Of a stretch of 64,000 nt of DNA, positions 19,828 through 28,403 are shown piece by piece (position 1 is the stretch's first letter; each line of letters opens with the position of its first letter). The notes under the pieces were generated by a model. That model did no database searches and had not been told where the DNA came from. It saw only the letters and a list, made by a program, of their open reading frames with translations. A program made the position numbers and the translations under genes. The DNA is taken from the NCBI RefSeq assembly GCF_009569385.1, contig NZ_WBOF01000001.1, positions 1,612,001 to 1,676,000 on the forward strand. Reading direction: 5' to 3'. The DNA is from Streptomyces kaniharaensis (lineage in GTDB: Bacteria; Actinomycetota; Actinomycetes; Streptomycetales; Streptomycetaceae).

Positions 19828-20406
19828 ATGGGGAACACATACGTGGAGGATCCGGTCGACGCTCGAAGCCGGGAGGAGCTGGCGGCGGCCGTCGCGGCCG
19901 GTCGCGCGCCGAAGTGGCTGATGTTCTGGGGGCATCGGGCGCGGAAGGACGGCAGCGTCGGGCAGGGGGCGTTGAGTCAGTGGTGGCCTTGCGAGTTCAC
20001 CGTCGACGAGGTGACGTATCGCAGCGCGGAGCACTGGATGATGGCCGGCAAGGCTCGCATGTTCGGGGATGACGCGATCGAGCAGCGGGTGCTGGAGGCT
20101 CGCACGCCCGCGGAGGCCAAGAAGCTGGGGCGGCTGATCAAGGGCTTCGACGAAGCCACCTGGGCGGCGGGGCGGTTCGAGCTGGTCGTCGAGGGCAATG
20201 TCGCGAAGTTCGGGCAGGATCCGGCGCTGCGGGAGTATCTGCTGGGCACGGAGCGGCGGGTGCTCGTGGAGGCCAGTCCGGTGGACCGGGTGTGGGGCAT
20301 CGGGCTCGCCGCCGATGACGAGCGGGCGGCGCAGCCGAGCAAGTGGCGCGGGGAGAACCTGCTCGGGTTCGCACTGATGGAGGCACGGGCGCGGCTCGCC
20401 GCATGA
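19828..20406 (+). CDS. NADAR family protein (YbiA-like)
   Basis: 192-aa NADAR-domain protein. Family members act on N-glycosidic bonds of riboflavin intermediates (YbiA) or remove ADP-ribose from guanine bases. Signature blocks are 'LMFWGH' near residue 31, 'YRSAEHWMMAGKARMFGD' around 64-81, 'FDEATWAAGRFELVVEGNVAKF' and the C-terminal 'RVWGIGLAADD' with 'GENLLGFALMEAR'. ATG at 19828 follows AGGA by 7 nt. No DarT-like toxin is adjacent. It could serve in detoxification or defence; the ADP-ribosylglycohydrolase at 5.3-6.5 kb is too far away to be a partner. Confidence 0.88.
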   Translation: MGNTYVEDPVDARSREELAAAVAAGRAPKWLMFWGHRARKDGSVGQGALSQWWPCEFTVDEVTYRSAEHWMMAGKARMFGDDAIEQRVLEARTPAEAKKLGRLIKGFDEATWAAGRFELVVEGNVAKFGQDPALREYLLGTERRVLVEASPVDRVWGIGLAADDERAAQPSKWRGENLLGFALMEARARLAA

Positions 20407-20623
20407 GGTCCGTCGCTCCGGTGCTGGACGGCACGCCCCCTGGCCGGCACTGCGAGGCGACGATTCTCCGGAGCGCGACCGGCGCACTTCGCGCAACGAC
20501 CGCCCCTTACGCGCTCCTTGACACCACTCGCACATGACTGGACGTGCTCCCTTAACTCCCCCGCCATATACCGACACCAGGATGTCCCGCAGTCAGGGTC
20601 GAGATGGACAGGGTGGGGCGATC

Positions 20624-21679
20624 ATGCGCATGCGGCCGACCGCGCCGGAGAGCGAGCAACACGCTCACGAACTCCGCGCCGAACTGGACGAGTTACTCCG
20701 CGCGAGCCGTTACGCCGGCCAGCGCGAACGGCGGCTCGCCGAGGCGATACGGGCGTCGCCGGACAGACAACGGCCGGAGGGGGACCTCCTCCGGCAGCTG
20801 GCCCAGGCACGGACGCTCCGCGAGGGACTCGGCGCCCGCTGCCGCCAACTGAGCGACCAGCTCCAGGCTTTGGAGCTCGACCTCCGTCAACGGGCGCAGG
20901 AGGCACCGCAGTTCGCCACTCCCGAGCCCCCACCCCTGCGCCCCGACATCGGCGCGCTCGCCCAGCGGGTCACCGCCCTCCACCACAGCGGCGCACACCC
21001 CGAGACGGCCGAGCTGCTCACGCAAGCCGCCGCCCGGCTCACCCCGACCGACACCGCGCACCTGGCGGGCATCCTGGCGCGAGGCGGCCCCTCGGGCGTC
21101 TCCCTCCGGCTCGCCCGCAGCGCCGCGCAGACCACGCCCGAACTGGCCGTCGCCGTGCTGGTCGAGCTGCGGGAGGCGGGCCTGGCCGAGGAGGCCGCGG
21201 AGCTGTTCCACGCCTTCTGGAGCTACCCCGCACACACCCTCCCCGCGCTCCTCGCAGCCCTGGAGCACGCCGGGCAACTCGCCGACGGAGCCACCCTCCT
21301 CTGGGAGTGGGGCTCGGCGCCGACGCCCGAGCTGACGGCCCTCGCCGCCGGCCTCCAGCACGCCGGGCGCCACTGCGATGTCCGGACGCTGCTGCGCCAG
21401 GCCGCGGGCCGCCCGACGGCCGATCTGGCCGCGCTGGCCATCGAGCTCCCGGCGCCCCTGCCCGCGGCACTGCTGCACGAGCTTGCCGCGCTCCGGCCAC
21501 CGGCCGAACTCGTCCGGCTGGCAGCCGCGTTGGACGGAAGCCAGGAGCTGTACGACCACCTCCTCGCCGCCCTGCGCGCCGACGAGGCCCGGCACCGGAC
21601 GACCCTGGCCGCCCTCCGCTCGGCCGGACTGCCGACCGAGCCCGCCGCGGCGAGCCGCCCCCGCCGGGGCCGGCGGTAG
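20624..21679 (+). CDS. Helical-repeat protein of unknown function
   Basis: 351-aa protein, Ala/Leu-rich. Residues about 8-105 are strongly charged and probably coiled coil ('HAHELRAELDELLRASR', 'LRQLAQARTLREGLGARCRQ', 'LQALELDLRQRAQEAP'). From about residue 115 there are short, roughly 30-residue alpha-helical repeats ('AHPETAELLTQAAARLTPTD', 'ELAVAVLVELREAGLAEEAA', 'ALLAALEHAGQLADGATLLW', 'ELTALAAGLQHAGRHCDV'). No catalytic motif or membrane segment. The ATG at 20624 has a GGTGGGG site; in-frame starts at 20534 and 20582 are possible. Likely a scaffold or binding protein; I do not recognise it. Confidence 0.65.
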   Translation: MRMRPTAPESEQHAHELRAELDELLRASRYAGQRERRLAEAIRASPDRQRPEGDLLRQLAQARTLREGLGARCRQLSDQLQALELDLRQRAQEAPQFATPEPPPLRPDIGALAQRVTALHHSGAHPETAELLTQAAARLTPTDTAHLAGILARGGPSGVSLRLARSAAQTTPELAVAVLVELREAGLAEEAAELFHAFWSYPAHTLPALLAALEHAGQLADGATLLWEWGSAPTPELTALAAGLQHAGRHCDVRTLLRQAAGRPTADLAALAIELPAPLPAALLHELAALRPPAELVRLAAALDGSQELYDHLLAALRADEARHRTTLAALRSAGLPTEPAAASRPRRGRR

Positions 21680-21689
21680 ACGAACGCGA

Positions 21690-21732
21690 GGGAGCCCCCG
21701 CCCGTCCCGCAACAGGACGAACGAGGGCTCCC
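21690..21732. terminator. Bidirectional hairpin between convergent genes
   Basis: Arms GGGAGCCC (21690-21697) and GGGCTCCC (21725-21732) pair, with an inner CGTCC/GGACG extension. It separates the helical-repeat gene (plus) from glyS (minus). Confidence 0.65.
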
Positions 21733-21748
21733 CGGCAGAAATCGAACC

Positions 21749-23131
21749 TCAGCAGCCGATCAGCCGCGCCGCCAGGTACGCCTTCACCTGGTCGAGCGAG
21801 ACGCGCTCCTGCGACATGGTGTCGCGCTCGCGCACGGTCACCGCGTTGTCCTCGAGCGTGTCGAAGTCGACGGTGACGCAGAACGGCGTGCCGATCTCGT
21901 CCTGGCGGCGGTAGCGCTTGCCGATGGCGCCGGCGTCGTCGAACTCGACGTTCCACGCGGTGCGCAGGTCTGCGGCGAGGCCGCGGGCCTTCGGGGACAG
22001 CTCGGCGTTGCGCGACAGCGGCAGGACGGCGACCTTCACCGGGGCCAGGCGCGGGTCGAGGCGCATGCCGACGCGCTTCTCCATGACGCCCTTGGCGTTG
22101 GGCGCCTCGTCCTCGAAGTAGGCGTCGATCAGGAAGGCCAGCATGGCGCGGTTGAGACCGGCCGCCGGCTCGATGACGAACGGGAAGTACCGCTCGCCGG
22201 ACTCCTGGTCGAAGTACTTGAGGTCCTGGCCGGAGGCGTTGCTGTGCACCGTCAGGTCGTAGTCGGTGCGGTTGGCGATGCCCTCGAGCTCGGAGAACTC
22301 GCTGCCGCCGAAGTTGAAGCGGTACTCGATGTCCACCGTGCGCTTGGCGTAGTGGGACAGCTTCTCCTTCGGGTGCTCGAACAGGCGCATGTTCTCGGTG
22401 CGCAGGCCGAGGTCGACGTACCAGTCCCAGCGCTGCTGGAGCCAGTACTCGTGCCACTCGTCGTCCTCGCCCGGCTTGACGAAGAACTCCATCTCCATCT
22501 GCTCGAACTCGCGGGTGCGGAAGATGAAGTTGCCGGGGGTGATCTCGTTGCGGAAGCTCTTGCCGACCTGGGCGATACCGAACGGCGGCTTCTTGCGCGA
22601 GGTGGTCTGGACGGCCTTGAAGTTGGTGAAGATGCCCTGGGCGGTCTCGGGGCGCAGGTACGCCAGGCCGCTGGCCTCCTCGGTGACGCCGAGGTGGGTC
22701 TTCAGCATGCCCGAGAAGTCCTTGGGCTCGGTGAACTGGCCCTTGGTGCCACAGTCGGGGCAGTTGACGTCCTTGAGGCCGTTCGGCGGCGGGAAGCCGT
22801 GCTTGGCCTCGTACTTCTCCTCCAGGTGGTCGGCCCGGTGGCGCTTGTGGCAGGAGAGGCACTCGGTCAGCGGGTCGTTGAAGGTGGCGACGTGGCCGGA
22901 AGCCTCCCACACCTCGCGGGCGAGGATCACCGACGAGTCGAGTCCGACGACGTCCTCACGGGCCTGGACCATCGCGCGCCACCACTGGCGCTTGATGTTC
23001 TCCTTGAGCTCGACACCCAGCGGCCCGTAGTCCCAGGCGGCACGCGTGCCGCCGTAGATCTCGCTGCAGGGGTAGACGAAGCCACGGCGCTTGCTCAGGC
23101 TGACGATCGTGTCGATCTTGTCGGCGGCCAC
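21749..23131 (-). CDS. glyS: Glycyl-tRNA synthetase (dimeric type)
   Basis: 460-aa class II synthetase charging tRNA-Gly. The start '[19 protein letters not shown]' is the standard family N-terminus, followed by '[18 protein letters not shown]'. Class II motif 2 is '[19 protein letters not shown]' and motif 3 lies in '[16 protein letters not shown]'. A zinc-ribbon insertion is seen as 'CLSCHKRH' with 'CPDCGTKG'. The C-terminal anticodon domain is complete. The GTG at 23131 is chosen because the longer frame up to 23323 lies in the promoter region. A GAGAG site lies upstream. Confidence 0.96.
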   Translation of the reverse strand: MAADKIDTIVSLSKRRGFVYPCSEIYGGTRAAWDYGPLGVELKENIKRQWWRAMVQAREDVVGLDSSVILAREVWEASGHVATFNDPLTECLSCHKRHRADHLEEKYEAKHGFPPPNGLKDVNCPDCGTKGQFTEPKDFSGMLKTHLGVTEEASGLAYLRPETAQGIFTNFKAVQTTSRKKPPFGIAQVGKSFRNEITPGNFIFRTREFEQMEMEFFVKPGEDDEWHEYWLQQRWDWYVDLGLRTENMRLFEHPKEKLSHYAKRTVDIEYRFNFGGSEFSELEGIANRTDYDLTVHSNASGQDLKYFDQESGERYFPFVIEPAAGLNRAMLAFLIDAYFEDEAPNAKGVMEKRVGMRLDPRLAPVKVAVLPLSRNAELSPKARGLAADLRTAWNVEFDDAGAIGKRYRRQDEIGTPFCVTVDFDTLEDNAVTVRERDTMSQERVSLDQVKAYLAARLIGC

Positions 23132-23179
23132 AGTGCTCTCTTCAGTACGTACGGCACGGTCAGGGCACGGCTGGTTGCG

Positions 23180-23218
23180 CGTACCCGAATACCTCAGGTT
23201 ACCGGCCATACGGGTACG
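23180..23218 (-). promoter_or_regulatory. Inverted repeat upstream of glyS
   Basis: CGTACCCG (23180-23187) and CGGGTACG (23211-23218) are perfect 8-base complements separated by 23 nt, about 50-90 nt upstream of the glyS start. It may be part of the leader or an operator. No T-box specifier features were seen. Confidence 0.35.
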
Positions 23219-23306
23219 TGGTTCAAGTCGGTATGGCCCGGCCGACGCGACCGATCCCCACGAAGCCGTTTCGGTCCGTCGCCGCCCGTTCGGCCGGCCG
23301 AGTGAG

Positions 23307-23344
23307 TTGACAATCGTTTCCAATTAAGATGAGAATGATTGTCA
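23307..23344 (+). promoter_or_regulatory. znuA promoter with two Zur-box-like sites
   Basis: TGAGAATGATTGTCA (23330-23344) matches the Streptomyces Zur-box pattern TGAnAATGATTnTCA. A weaker copy, TGACAATCGTTTCCA, lies at 23308-23322. TTGACA (23307-23312) and GAGAAT (23331-23336) are spaced 18 nt, so the better box sits across the -10 region and reaches the likely start codon. Zinc-bound Zur would block transcription there. Confidence 0.8.
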
Positions 23345-24318
23345 TGATGATCGGACGACGTGCCTGCACCTCCATAGCCCTCGCCGCCACCACTCTCGTC
23401 GCCTCCCTCACCCTCACCGCCTGCGGCGGCAGCAGCAGCGCCAAGGGTGCGGACGGCAAGCTGGACGTCGTCGCCTCCTTCTACCCGATGGAGTTCCTCG
23501 CCCGGCAGATCGGCGGGGACCACGTCGCGGTCACCGACCTCACCGCGGCCGGCGTCGAGCCGCACGACCTCGAGCTCACCGCCAAGCAGGTCGGCGCCGT
23601 CCAGAAGGCCGACGCCGTCGTCTACCTCAAGGGCCTCCAGCCCACCGTCGACCAGGCGGTCGACCAGTCCTCCGCCAAGCACAGGATCGACGCCACCGCC
23701 GCCAGCCCGCTGGTCGACCACCACCTCGACGAGGGCACCGAGGAGGGCAACGGCCAGAAGGCGAAGGGCCCGGCCGGCGACCCGCACATCTGGCTCGACC
23801 CGACCCGTTACGCGGCGATCGCCAGGAGCGTCGGCGACGAGTTCGCCAAGGCCGATCCGGCGCACGCGGACGACTACCGGAAGAACACCGACGAACTGGT
23901 CGGCAAGCTCGACGCCCTGGACAAGGAGTTCCAGGCCGGGCTGAAGAACGCCACGACCAGGACCTTCGTCACCAGCCACGCCGCCTTCGGCTACCTCGCC
24001 GACCACTACGGCCTCACCCAGGTCGCCATCAACGGCGTCGACCCGGAGTCCGAGCCCACCCCGGCCCGCCTCGCCGAGGTGCAGAAGGCCGCCAGGGACA
24101 ACGGCGTCACCACGATCTTCTTCGAGACCCTGGTCAGCCCCAGGCTCGCCGACACCGTCGCCAAGGACCTCGGCCTCAGGACCGCCGTCCTGGACCCGCT
24201 GGAAGGCGTCAAGGACCCGTCCAAGGACGACTACCTGAGCGTCATGAAGCAGAACCTGGCCAACCTCCAGGCCGCCCTGGGCGCGACGAGCGCCGCCCCT
24301 TCCACGGCCACGAGCTGA
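23344..24318 (+). CDS. znuA: Zinc ABC transporter, substrate-binding lipoprotein
   Basis: 324-aa ZnuA-type periplasmic-equivalent zinc-binding protein. The signal peptide ends in lipobox 'LTLTAC' with C27. Metal ligands fit the cluster A-I family: H74 ('EPHDLEL'), H147 ('DPHIWLDP'), H211 ('TSHAAFGYL') and an acidic residue in 'VLDPLEG' (D283). A short His/Asp/Glu loop ('VDHHLDEGTEEGNG') follows residue 122, as in zinc-specific members. In-frame ATGs occur at 23329, 23335, 23344 and 23347; 23344 is preferred because the Zur box and predicted -10 leave no room for an earlier start, so the mRNA may be leaderless. First gene of znuA-znuC-znuB-zur. Confidence 0.92.
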   Translation: MMIGRRACTSIALAATTLVASLTLTACGGSSSAKGADGKLDVVASFYPMEFLARQIGGDHVAVTDLTAAGVEPHDLELTAKQVGAVQKADAVVYLKGLQPTVDQAVDQSSAKHRIDATAASPLVDHHLDEGTEEGNGQKAKGPAGDPHIWLDPTRYAAIARSVGDEFAKADPAHADDYRKNTDELVGKLDALDKEFQAGLKNATTRTFVTSHAAFGYLADHYGLTQVAINGVDPESEPTPARLAEVQKAARDNGVTTIFFETLVSPRLADTVAKDLGLRTAVLDPLEGVKDPSKDDYLSVMKQNLANLQAALGATSAAPSTATS

Positions 24319-24335
24319 CGGGAGCCCAGCACGCC

Positions 24336-25100
24336 ATGAACCACGCCATACCCCCGGCCGTCCACCTTCGCGACGCCGTCGCCTCGCGCGGCGGCCGACC
24401 GGTGCTGCGCGGCGTCGACCTGACGGTCCATCCCGGCGAGGTGGTCGCCCTGCTCGGCGCCAACGGCTCCGGCAAGTCGACCACCGTCAAGGCCGTGACC
24501 GGCTCCGTCCCCCTGGACCGGGGCGACCTGGAGCTGTTCGGCATCCCCTTCGCCAAGTTCCGCGCCTGGCACCGGATCGGGTACGTCCCGCAGCGCACCA
24601 CCGCGGCCTCCGGAGTCCCGGCGACGGTGCGCGAGGTGGTCTCCACCGGACGGCTGCCGCAGCACCGCCTGCTGCCGTTCCGCCGCCGGGACCGCGAGGC
24701 GGTGGACCGCGCGCTCGCCGCCGTCGGCATGCTCGACCGGGCCGGCGACGGCGTCGCCGACCTGTCCGGCGGCCAGCAGCAGCGGGTGCTGATCGCCCGC
24801 GCCCTGGTCGGCTCCCCCGACCTGCTGATCATGGACGAGCCGATGGCCGGCGTGGACGCCGCCAGCCAGCAGGTGCTCGCCGACACCCTGCGCGCCGAGG
24901 TCGCCCGCGGCGCCGCCGTCCTCCTCGTGCTGCACGAACTCGGGCCGCTGGAGCCGCTGATCGACCGCGCCGTCGTCCTGCGGGACGGCTGCGTCGCGCA
25001 CGACGGCCCGCCCGTCCCCAACACCGGCCTGCACGCACTGCCCGGCCACGACCACGTCCACCCGCACGCCGGCCACACCCCGCCGAGGCTGCTCGCATGA
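24336..25100 (+). CDS. znuC: Zinc ABC transporter, ATP-binding protein
   Basis: 254-aa ATPase of the metal-uptake (ZnuC/MntB) group. Walker A is 'GANGSGKST', the signature is 'LSGGQQQRVLIARAL', Walker B is 'LLIMDEPMAGVD', and the H-loop is 'LVLHEL'. The C-terminal tail is unusually His-rich ('LPGHDHVHPHAGHTP'), which could bind zinc as a sensor or buffer. Start is 17 nt after znuA, and the stop overlaps znuB by ATGA, so translation is coupled. Confidence 0.94.
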   Translation: MNHAIPPAVHLRDAVASRGGRPVLRGVDLTVHPGEVVALLGANGSGKSTTVKAVTGSVPLDRGDLELFGIPFAKFRAWHRIGYVPQRTTAASGVPATVREVVSTGRLPQHRLLPFRRRDREAVDRALAAVGMLDRAGDGVADLSGGQQQRVLIARALVGSPDLLIMDEPMAGVDAASQQVLADTLRAEVARGAAVLLVLHELGPLEPLIDRAVVLRDGCVAHDGPPVPNTGLHALPGHDHVHPHAGHTPPRLLA

Positions 25101-26059
25101 CCGAGATGCTCTCCTACGACTTCATGCAGCGCGCCCTGCTCGCCGCCGTCCTGGTCGGGATCACCGCCCCCGCCGTCGGCATCTACCTGGTGCAGCGCCG
25201 GCAGGCCCTGATGGGCGACGGCATGGGCCACGTCGCGATGACCGGCGTCGGCCTCGGCTTCATCTTCCAGACCAGCCCGGTCTGGATGGCCGTCCTGGTC
25301 TGCGTGCTCGGCGCCGTCACCATGGAACTGGTCCGCTCACGCGGCAACCAGCGCGGCGACATCGCCCTCGCGATGCTCTTCTACGGCGGCATGGCCTGCG
25401 GCAAGCTGCTCGTCTCGCTCTCCGCCCAGGCCGGCGCCGGCTCGCTGGAGAGCTACCTGTGGGGCTCCATCCTGACCGTCGCCCCGGAGGACCTGGCCGC
25501 CATCGCGGTGCTCGGCGCCGTGGTCATCGCGGTCACCGTCGGCCTGCGCCGCCAGCTCTTCGCGATCTGCCAGGACGAGGACTTCACCCGGGTCACCGGG
25601 CTGCCGGTGCGCACGCTCAACCTGCTGCTCGCGGTGATGGCCGCGGTCACCGTCACCGTCGCCATGCGGGTCGTCGGGCTGCTGCTGGTCAGCGCCCTGA
25701 TGGTGGTCCCGGTCGTCGCCGCCCAGCAGCTCACCCGTTCCTTCGCCGCCACCCAGGCCGCCTCGATCGCGCTCGGCGTGGTCGTCTCGCTGGCCGGCGT
25801 CACCGGCTCGTACCACCTCGACGTCCCCTCCGGCCCGGCCATCGTGCTGCTCGCCATCGGCGTCTTCGCGGTGTTCAGCGTGATCGCCGCGCCGCTGGCC
25901 CGCCGGCGCCACCGGGCCGGCGCCGACTCCGGGCCGCGCGAGTGCGACGTCCAACTGCCCACTCAGGGTTCCGTTCCCGGGCGGAATTCCCCACAGAACT
26001 CCCTTCAAGGCTCCTCTGACACGACCACGCCGGAGCGGCGGGCGGGGCTGGCACAATGA
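25097..26059 (+). CDS. znuB: Zinc ABC transporter, permease
   Basis: 320-aa ABC-3 family permease. The family N-terminus 'DFMQRALLAAVLVGITAPAV' and the segment 'RRQALMGDGMGHVAMTGVG' are present, with about eight transmembrane helices and the cytoplasmic coupling loop around 'FAICQDEDFTRVTGLPVR'. The last 50 residues form a hydrophilic tail. ATG start overlaps the znuC stop (ATGA). Third gene of the zinc-uptake operon. Confidence 0.94.
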   Translation: MTEMLSYDFMQRALLAAVLVGITAPAVGIYLVQRRQALMGDGMGHVAMTGVGLGFIFQTSPVWMAVLVCVLGAVTMELVRSRGNQRGDIALAMLFYGGMACGKLLVSLSAQAGAGSLESYLWGSILTVAPEDLAAIAVLGAVVIAVTVGLRRQLFAICQDEDFTRVTGLPVRTLNLLLAVMAAVTVTVAMRVVGLLLVSALMVVPVVAAQQLTRSFAATQAASIALGVVVSLAGVTGSYHLDVPSGPAIVLLAIGVFAVFSVIAAPLARRRHRAGADSGPRECDVQLPTQGSVPGRNSPQNSLQGSSDTTTPERRAGLAQ

Positions 26060-26094
26060 GGTGCGAGACGCCCACACCCCCAGGAGGACCCACG

Positions 26095-26505
26095 GTGACC
26101 ACCGCAGGCCCGTCGCCGCGCGCCCGATCGACCCGGCAGCGTGCCGCCGTCTCGGCGGCCCTGGACGAGATCGAGGACTTCCGCAGCGCGCAGGAGCTCC
26201 ACGACATGCTCAAGCACCGCGGAGACTCCGTCGGTCTGACCACGGTCTACCGCACCCTCCAGTCGCTCGCCGACGCTGGCGAGGTGGACGTGCTGCGCAC
26301 CGCCGACGGTGAGGCGGTGTACCGCCGGTGCAGCAGCGGGCACCACCACCACCTGGTCTGCCGGCACTGCGGCGCGACCGTCGAGGTGGAGGGCCCGGCG
26401 GTGGAGCGGTGGGCCAACTCGGTCGCCGCCGAGCACGGGTTCAGCGACATCGCGCACACCCTGGAGATCTTCGGCACTTGCGCGGAGTGCGCCAAGAAGG
26501 GCTGA
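26095..26505 (+). CDS. zur: Zinc uptake regulator Zur (Fur family)
   Basis: 136-aa Fur-family repressor. The winged helix ('TRQRAAVSAALDEIEDFRSA', 'GLTTVYRTLQSLADAGEVD') is followed by the metal-binding dimerisation domain. The structural zinc site is C89-X2-C92 ('CRHC') and C129-X2-C132 ('CAEC'), and the regulatory His cluster is 'GHHHHLVC' (H83-86). The GTG start at 26095 has AGGAGG 7 nt upstream; an in-frame start at 26056 would overlap znuB and has no such site. It probably represses its own operon through the box at 23330-23344. Confidence 0.94.
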   Translation: MTTAGPSPRARSTRQRAAVSAALDEIEDFRSAQELHDMLKHRGDSVGLTTVYRTLQSLADAGEVDVLRTADGEAVYRRCSSGHHHHLVCRHCGATVEVEGPAVERWANSVAAEHGFSDIAHTLEIFGTCAECAKKG

Positions 26506-26515
26506 GGAACGCCAC

Positions 26516-26557
26516 GTACGAGAAGGGCCCGCCGAGACCGACGGGCCCTTCTCGTAC
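26516..26557. terminator. Bidirectional terminator between zur and uppS
   Basis: Perfect 16-bp stem (GTACGAGAAGGGCCCG and its complement; 26516-26531 and 26542-26557) with a 10-nt loop, placed between the convergent zur and uppS genes. Confidence 0.85.
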
Positions 26558-26574
26558 CTCCGGATCAGTCCGGG

Positions 26575-27414
26575 TCAGCGCTGCGAGGGCAGCTCCAGCG
26601 GCGCGGGCACCTCGTTCGGGATCGCCCCGCCGAAGCGGCGGTCGCGCATCGCGTACTGCTCGCAGGCGCGCCACAGGTCGCGGCGGTCGAAGTCCGGCCA
26701 GAGCACGTCCTGGAACACGAACTCGGCGTACGCGGACTGCCAGAGCAGGAAGTTGGAGGTGCGCTGCTCGCCGCTGGGGCGCAGGAACAGGTCCACGTCC
26801 GGCATGTCCGGGTGGTACATGTACTTGGCGAGGGTCTTCTCGTTGACCTTCTTCGGGTCGAGCTTCCCGGCCGCCACGTCCCGCGCGATCGCCTGTGCCG
26901 CGTCCGCCAGTTCGGCCCGGCCACCGTAGTTGACGCACATGTAGAGCGTGACGGCGTCGTTGCCCTTGGTCTGCTCCTCGGCGACCTGGAGCTCCTGGAC
27001 GACGCTCTTCCACAGCTTGGGCATCCGGCCGGCCCAGCGGATCCGCACCCCCATCGCGTCCATCTCGTCGCGGCGGCGGCGGATGACGTCCCGGTTGAAG
27101 TTCATCAGGAACTTCACCTCGTCGGGCGAGCGCTTCCAGTTCTCGGTGGAGAACGCGTACAGCGAGATGTTCTTGACCCCGAGCTCGATGGCGCCCTTGA
27201 GGACGTCGAGCACGACGGACTCGCCGACCTTGTGGCCCTCGGTACGGGGCAGCCCGCGCTCCTTGGCCCAGCGGCCATTGCCGTCCATCACGATCGCGAC
27301 GTGCTCGGGCACCAGCTCGCCGGGGATCTTCGGGGGCTGTGCGCCGCTGGGGTGCGGGGTCGGGGGAGCGTACGCCCGCTGCTTGCCGCCGCCGAAGAGC
27401 CGTCGCGCTGCCAT
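26575..27414 (-). CDS. uppS: Isoprenyl transferase (cis-prenyl diphosphate synthase)
   Basis: 279-aa cis-prenyltransferase making the polyprenyl diphosphate carrier for cell-wall synthesis. Conserved regions: '[20 protein letters not shown]' with the catalytic Asp, 'GHKVGESVV', '[17 protein letters not shown]', '[10 protein letters not shown]', and '[19 protein letters not shown]'. The N-terminal 35 residues are a variable extension. ATG at 27414, 4 nt after the recO stop, so recO and uppS form an operon, as in other actinobacteria. Product chain length (C50 or C55) cannot be told. Confidence 0.95.
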   Translation of the reverse strand: MAARRLFGGGKQRAYAPPTPHPSGAQPPKIPGELVPEHVAIVMDGNGRWAKERGLPRTEGHKVGESVVLDVLKGAIELGVKNISLYAFSTENWKRSPDEVKFLMNFNRDVIRRRRDEMDAMGVRIRWAGRMPKLWKSVVQELQVAEEQTKGNDAVTLYMCVNYGGRAELADAAQAIARDVAAGKLDPKKVNEKTLAKYMYHPDMPDVDLFLRPSGEQRTSNFLLWQSAYAEFVFQDVLWPDFDRRDLWRACEQYAMRDRRFGGAIPNEVPAPLELPSQR

Positions 27415-27418
27415 GTGC

Positions 27419-28165
27419 TCACTTCTCCACGTATCTCATCGAGCGGATGCCCCGCTCCAGGTGCCACTGCAGATAGGCCGCGACCAGGCCGCTGCCCTCC
27501 CGCCAGTACCGCGGCTCGCAGGCATCGGCCGTCTGCCAGTCCCCTGACAGCAGCGCCCCGAGCAGTACCAGTGTCTCAGGGGAGGGTACGGCACATCCGG
27601 GCACTCGGCAGTCCGTGCAGAGCACACCGCCCGCCGGAAGCGAGAAGAAACGGTTCGGCCCCTCCAGGCCGCACTTGGCGCAGTCGGTGAAGCTCGCGCC
27701 GTACCCGTTCACGGCGAGCGAGCGCAGCAGGAAGGCGTCCAGCACCAGATGCGACTCGTGCAGCCCGGCCGCGAGGGTGCGAAGGCCCCCCACGAGCAGC
27801 AGGTACTGCTGGACGGCCGGTTCGCCCTCGTTCTCGGCGAACCGCTCGGCCGTCTCCAGCATCGCCGTCCCGGCCGTGTAGCGGCCGTAGTCGGTGACGA
27901 TCGAACCGCCGTACGGCGCGATCGTCTCCACCTGGGTGCACAGCGGCAGCCCGCGCCCGACCAGGTCGCTCCCCCGGCTGAAGAACTGCACGTCCACGTG
28001 CGAGAACGGCTCCAGGCGGGCGCCGAACTTGGACTTGGTCTTGCGCACTCCGCGTGCCACCGCCCGCACCTTGCCGTGCTGGCGGGTCAGCAGGGTGATG
28101 ATCCGGTCGGCCTCGCCGAGCTTCTGCGCCCGCAGCACCACGCCGTCGTCCCGGAACAAGCTCAT
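27419..28165 (-). CDS. recO: DNA repair protein RecO
   Basis: 248-aa recombination mediator that loads RecA with RecFR. The OB-fold N-terminus is '[20 protein letters not shown]' with '[19 protein letters not shown]'. The C-terminal zinc finger is 'CAKCG...CTDCRVPGC'. The ATG at 28165 gives the family start; a frame opening at 28210 adds unrelated residues. Directly upstream of uppS. Confidence 0.94.
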   Translation of the reverse strand: MSLFRDDGVVLRAQKLGEADRIITLLTRQHGKVRAVARGVRKTKSKFGARLEPFSHVDVQFFSRGSDLVGRGLPLCTQVETIAPYGGSIVTDYGRYTAGTAMLETAERFAENEGEPAVQQYLLLVGGLRTLAAGLHESHLVLDAFLLRSLAVNGYGASFTDCAKCGLEGPNRFFSLPAGGVLCTDCRVPGCAVPSPETLVLLGALLSGDWQTADACEPRYWREGSGLVAAYLQWHLERGIRSMRYVEK

Positions 28166-28329
28166 GCCGACCATTCTCCCCCACCCCCGGGTGCAGCCGT
28201 GTGCCCGCACCGGGGGCCGTGGGGGAGGCCTCTGCGGTGCGGGTCACGGCGGGCCCGGACGGTGGGGGCACCTCCCGGCCGGAGGCCGGGGGGCGAGTCG
28301 GGCCCATCTGTGGGGGATGGAAGTGGCTC

Positions 28330-28357
28330 GGAGGAGTCGATTCGGAGCAGTCGATTC
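28330..28357. repeat. 14-bp tandem duplication
   Basis: GGAGGAGTCGATTC followed directly by GGAGCAGTCGATTC (one mismatch), in the 238-bp gap between recO and the TerB-like gene. The gap also has GC-rich short inverted repeats near 28255-28290. No gene is seen there. Confidence 0.5.
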
Positions 28358-28403
28358 GAAGGCTCGGCTCGGAGACGAGTGGGTAGGTGAACGGTCCGAC
28401 GGT

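Noticed and set aside
23132..23343. T-box or riboswitch upstream of glyS
   Set aside because: Only one 8-bp inverted repeat is seen; no specifier loop, antiterminator or T-box sequence.
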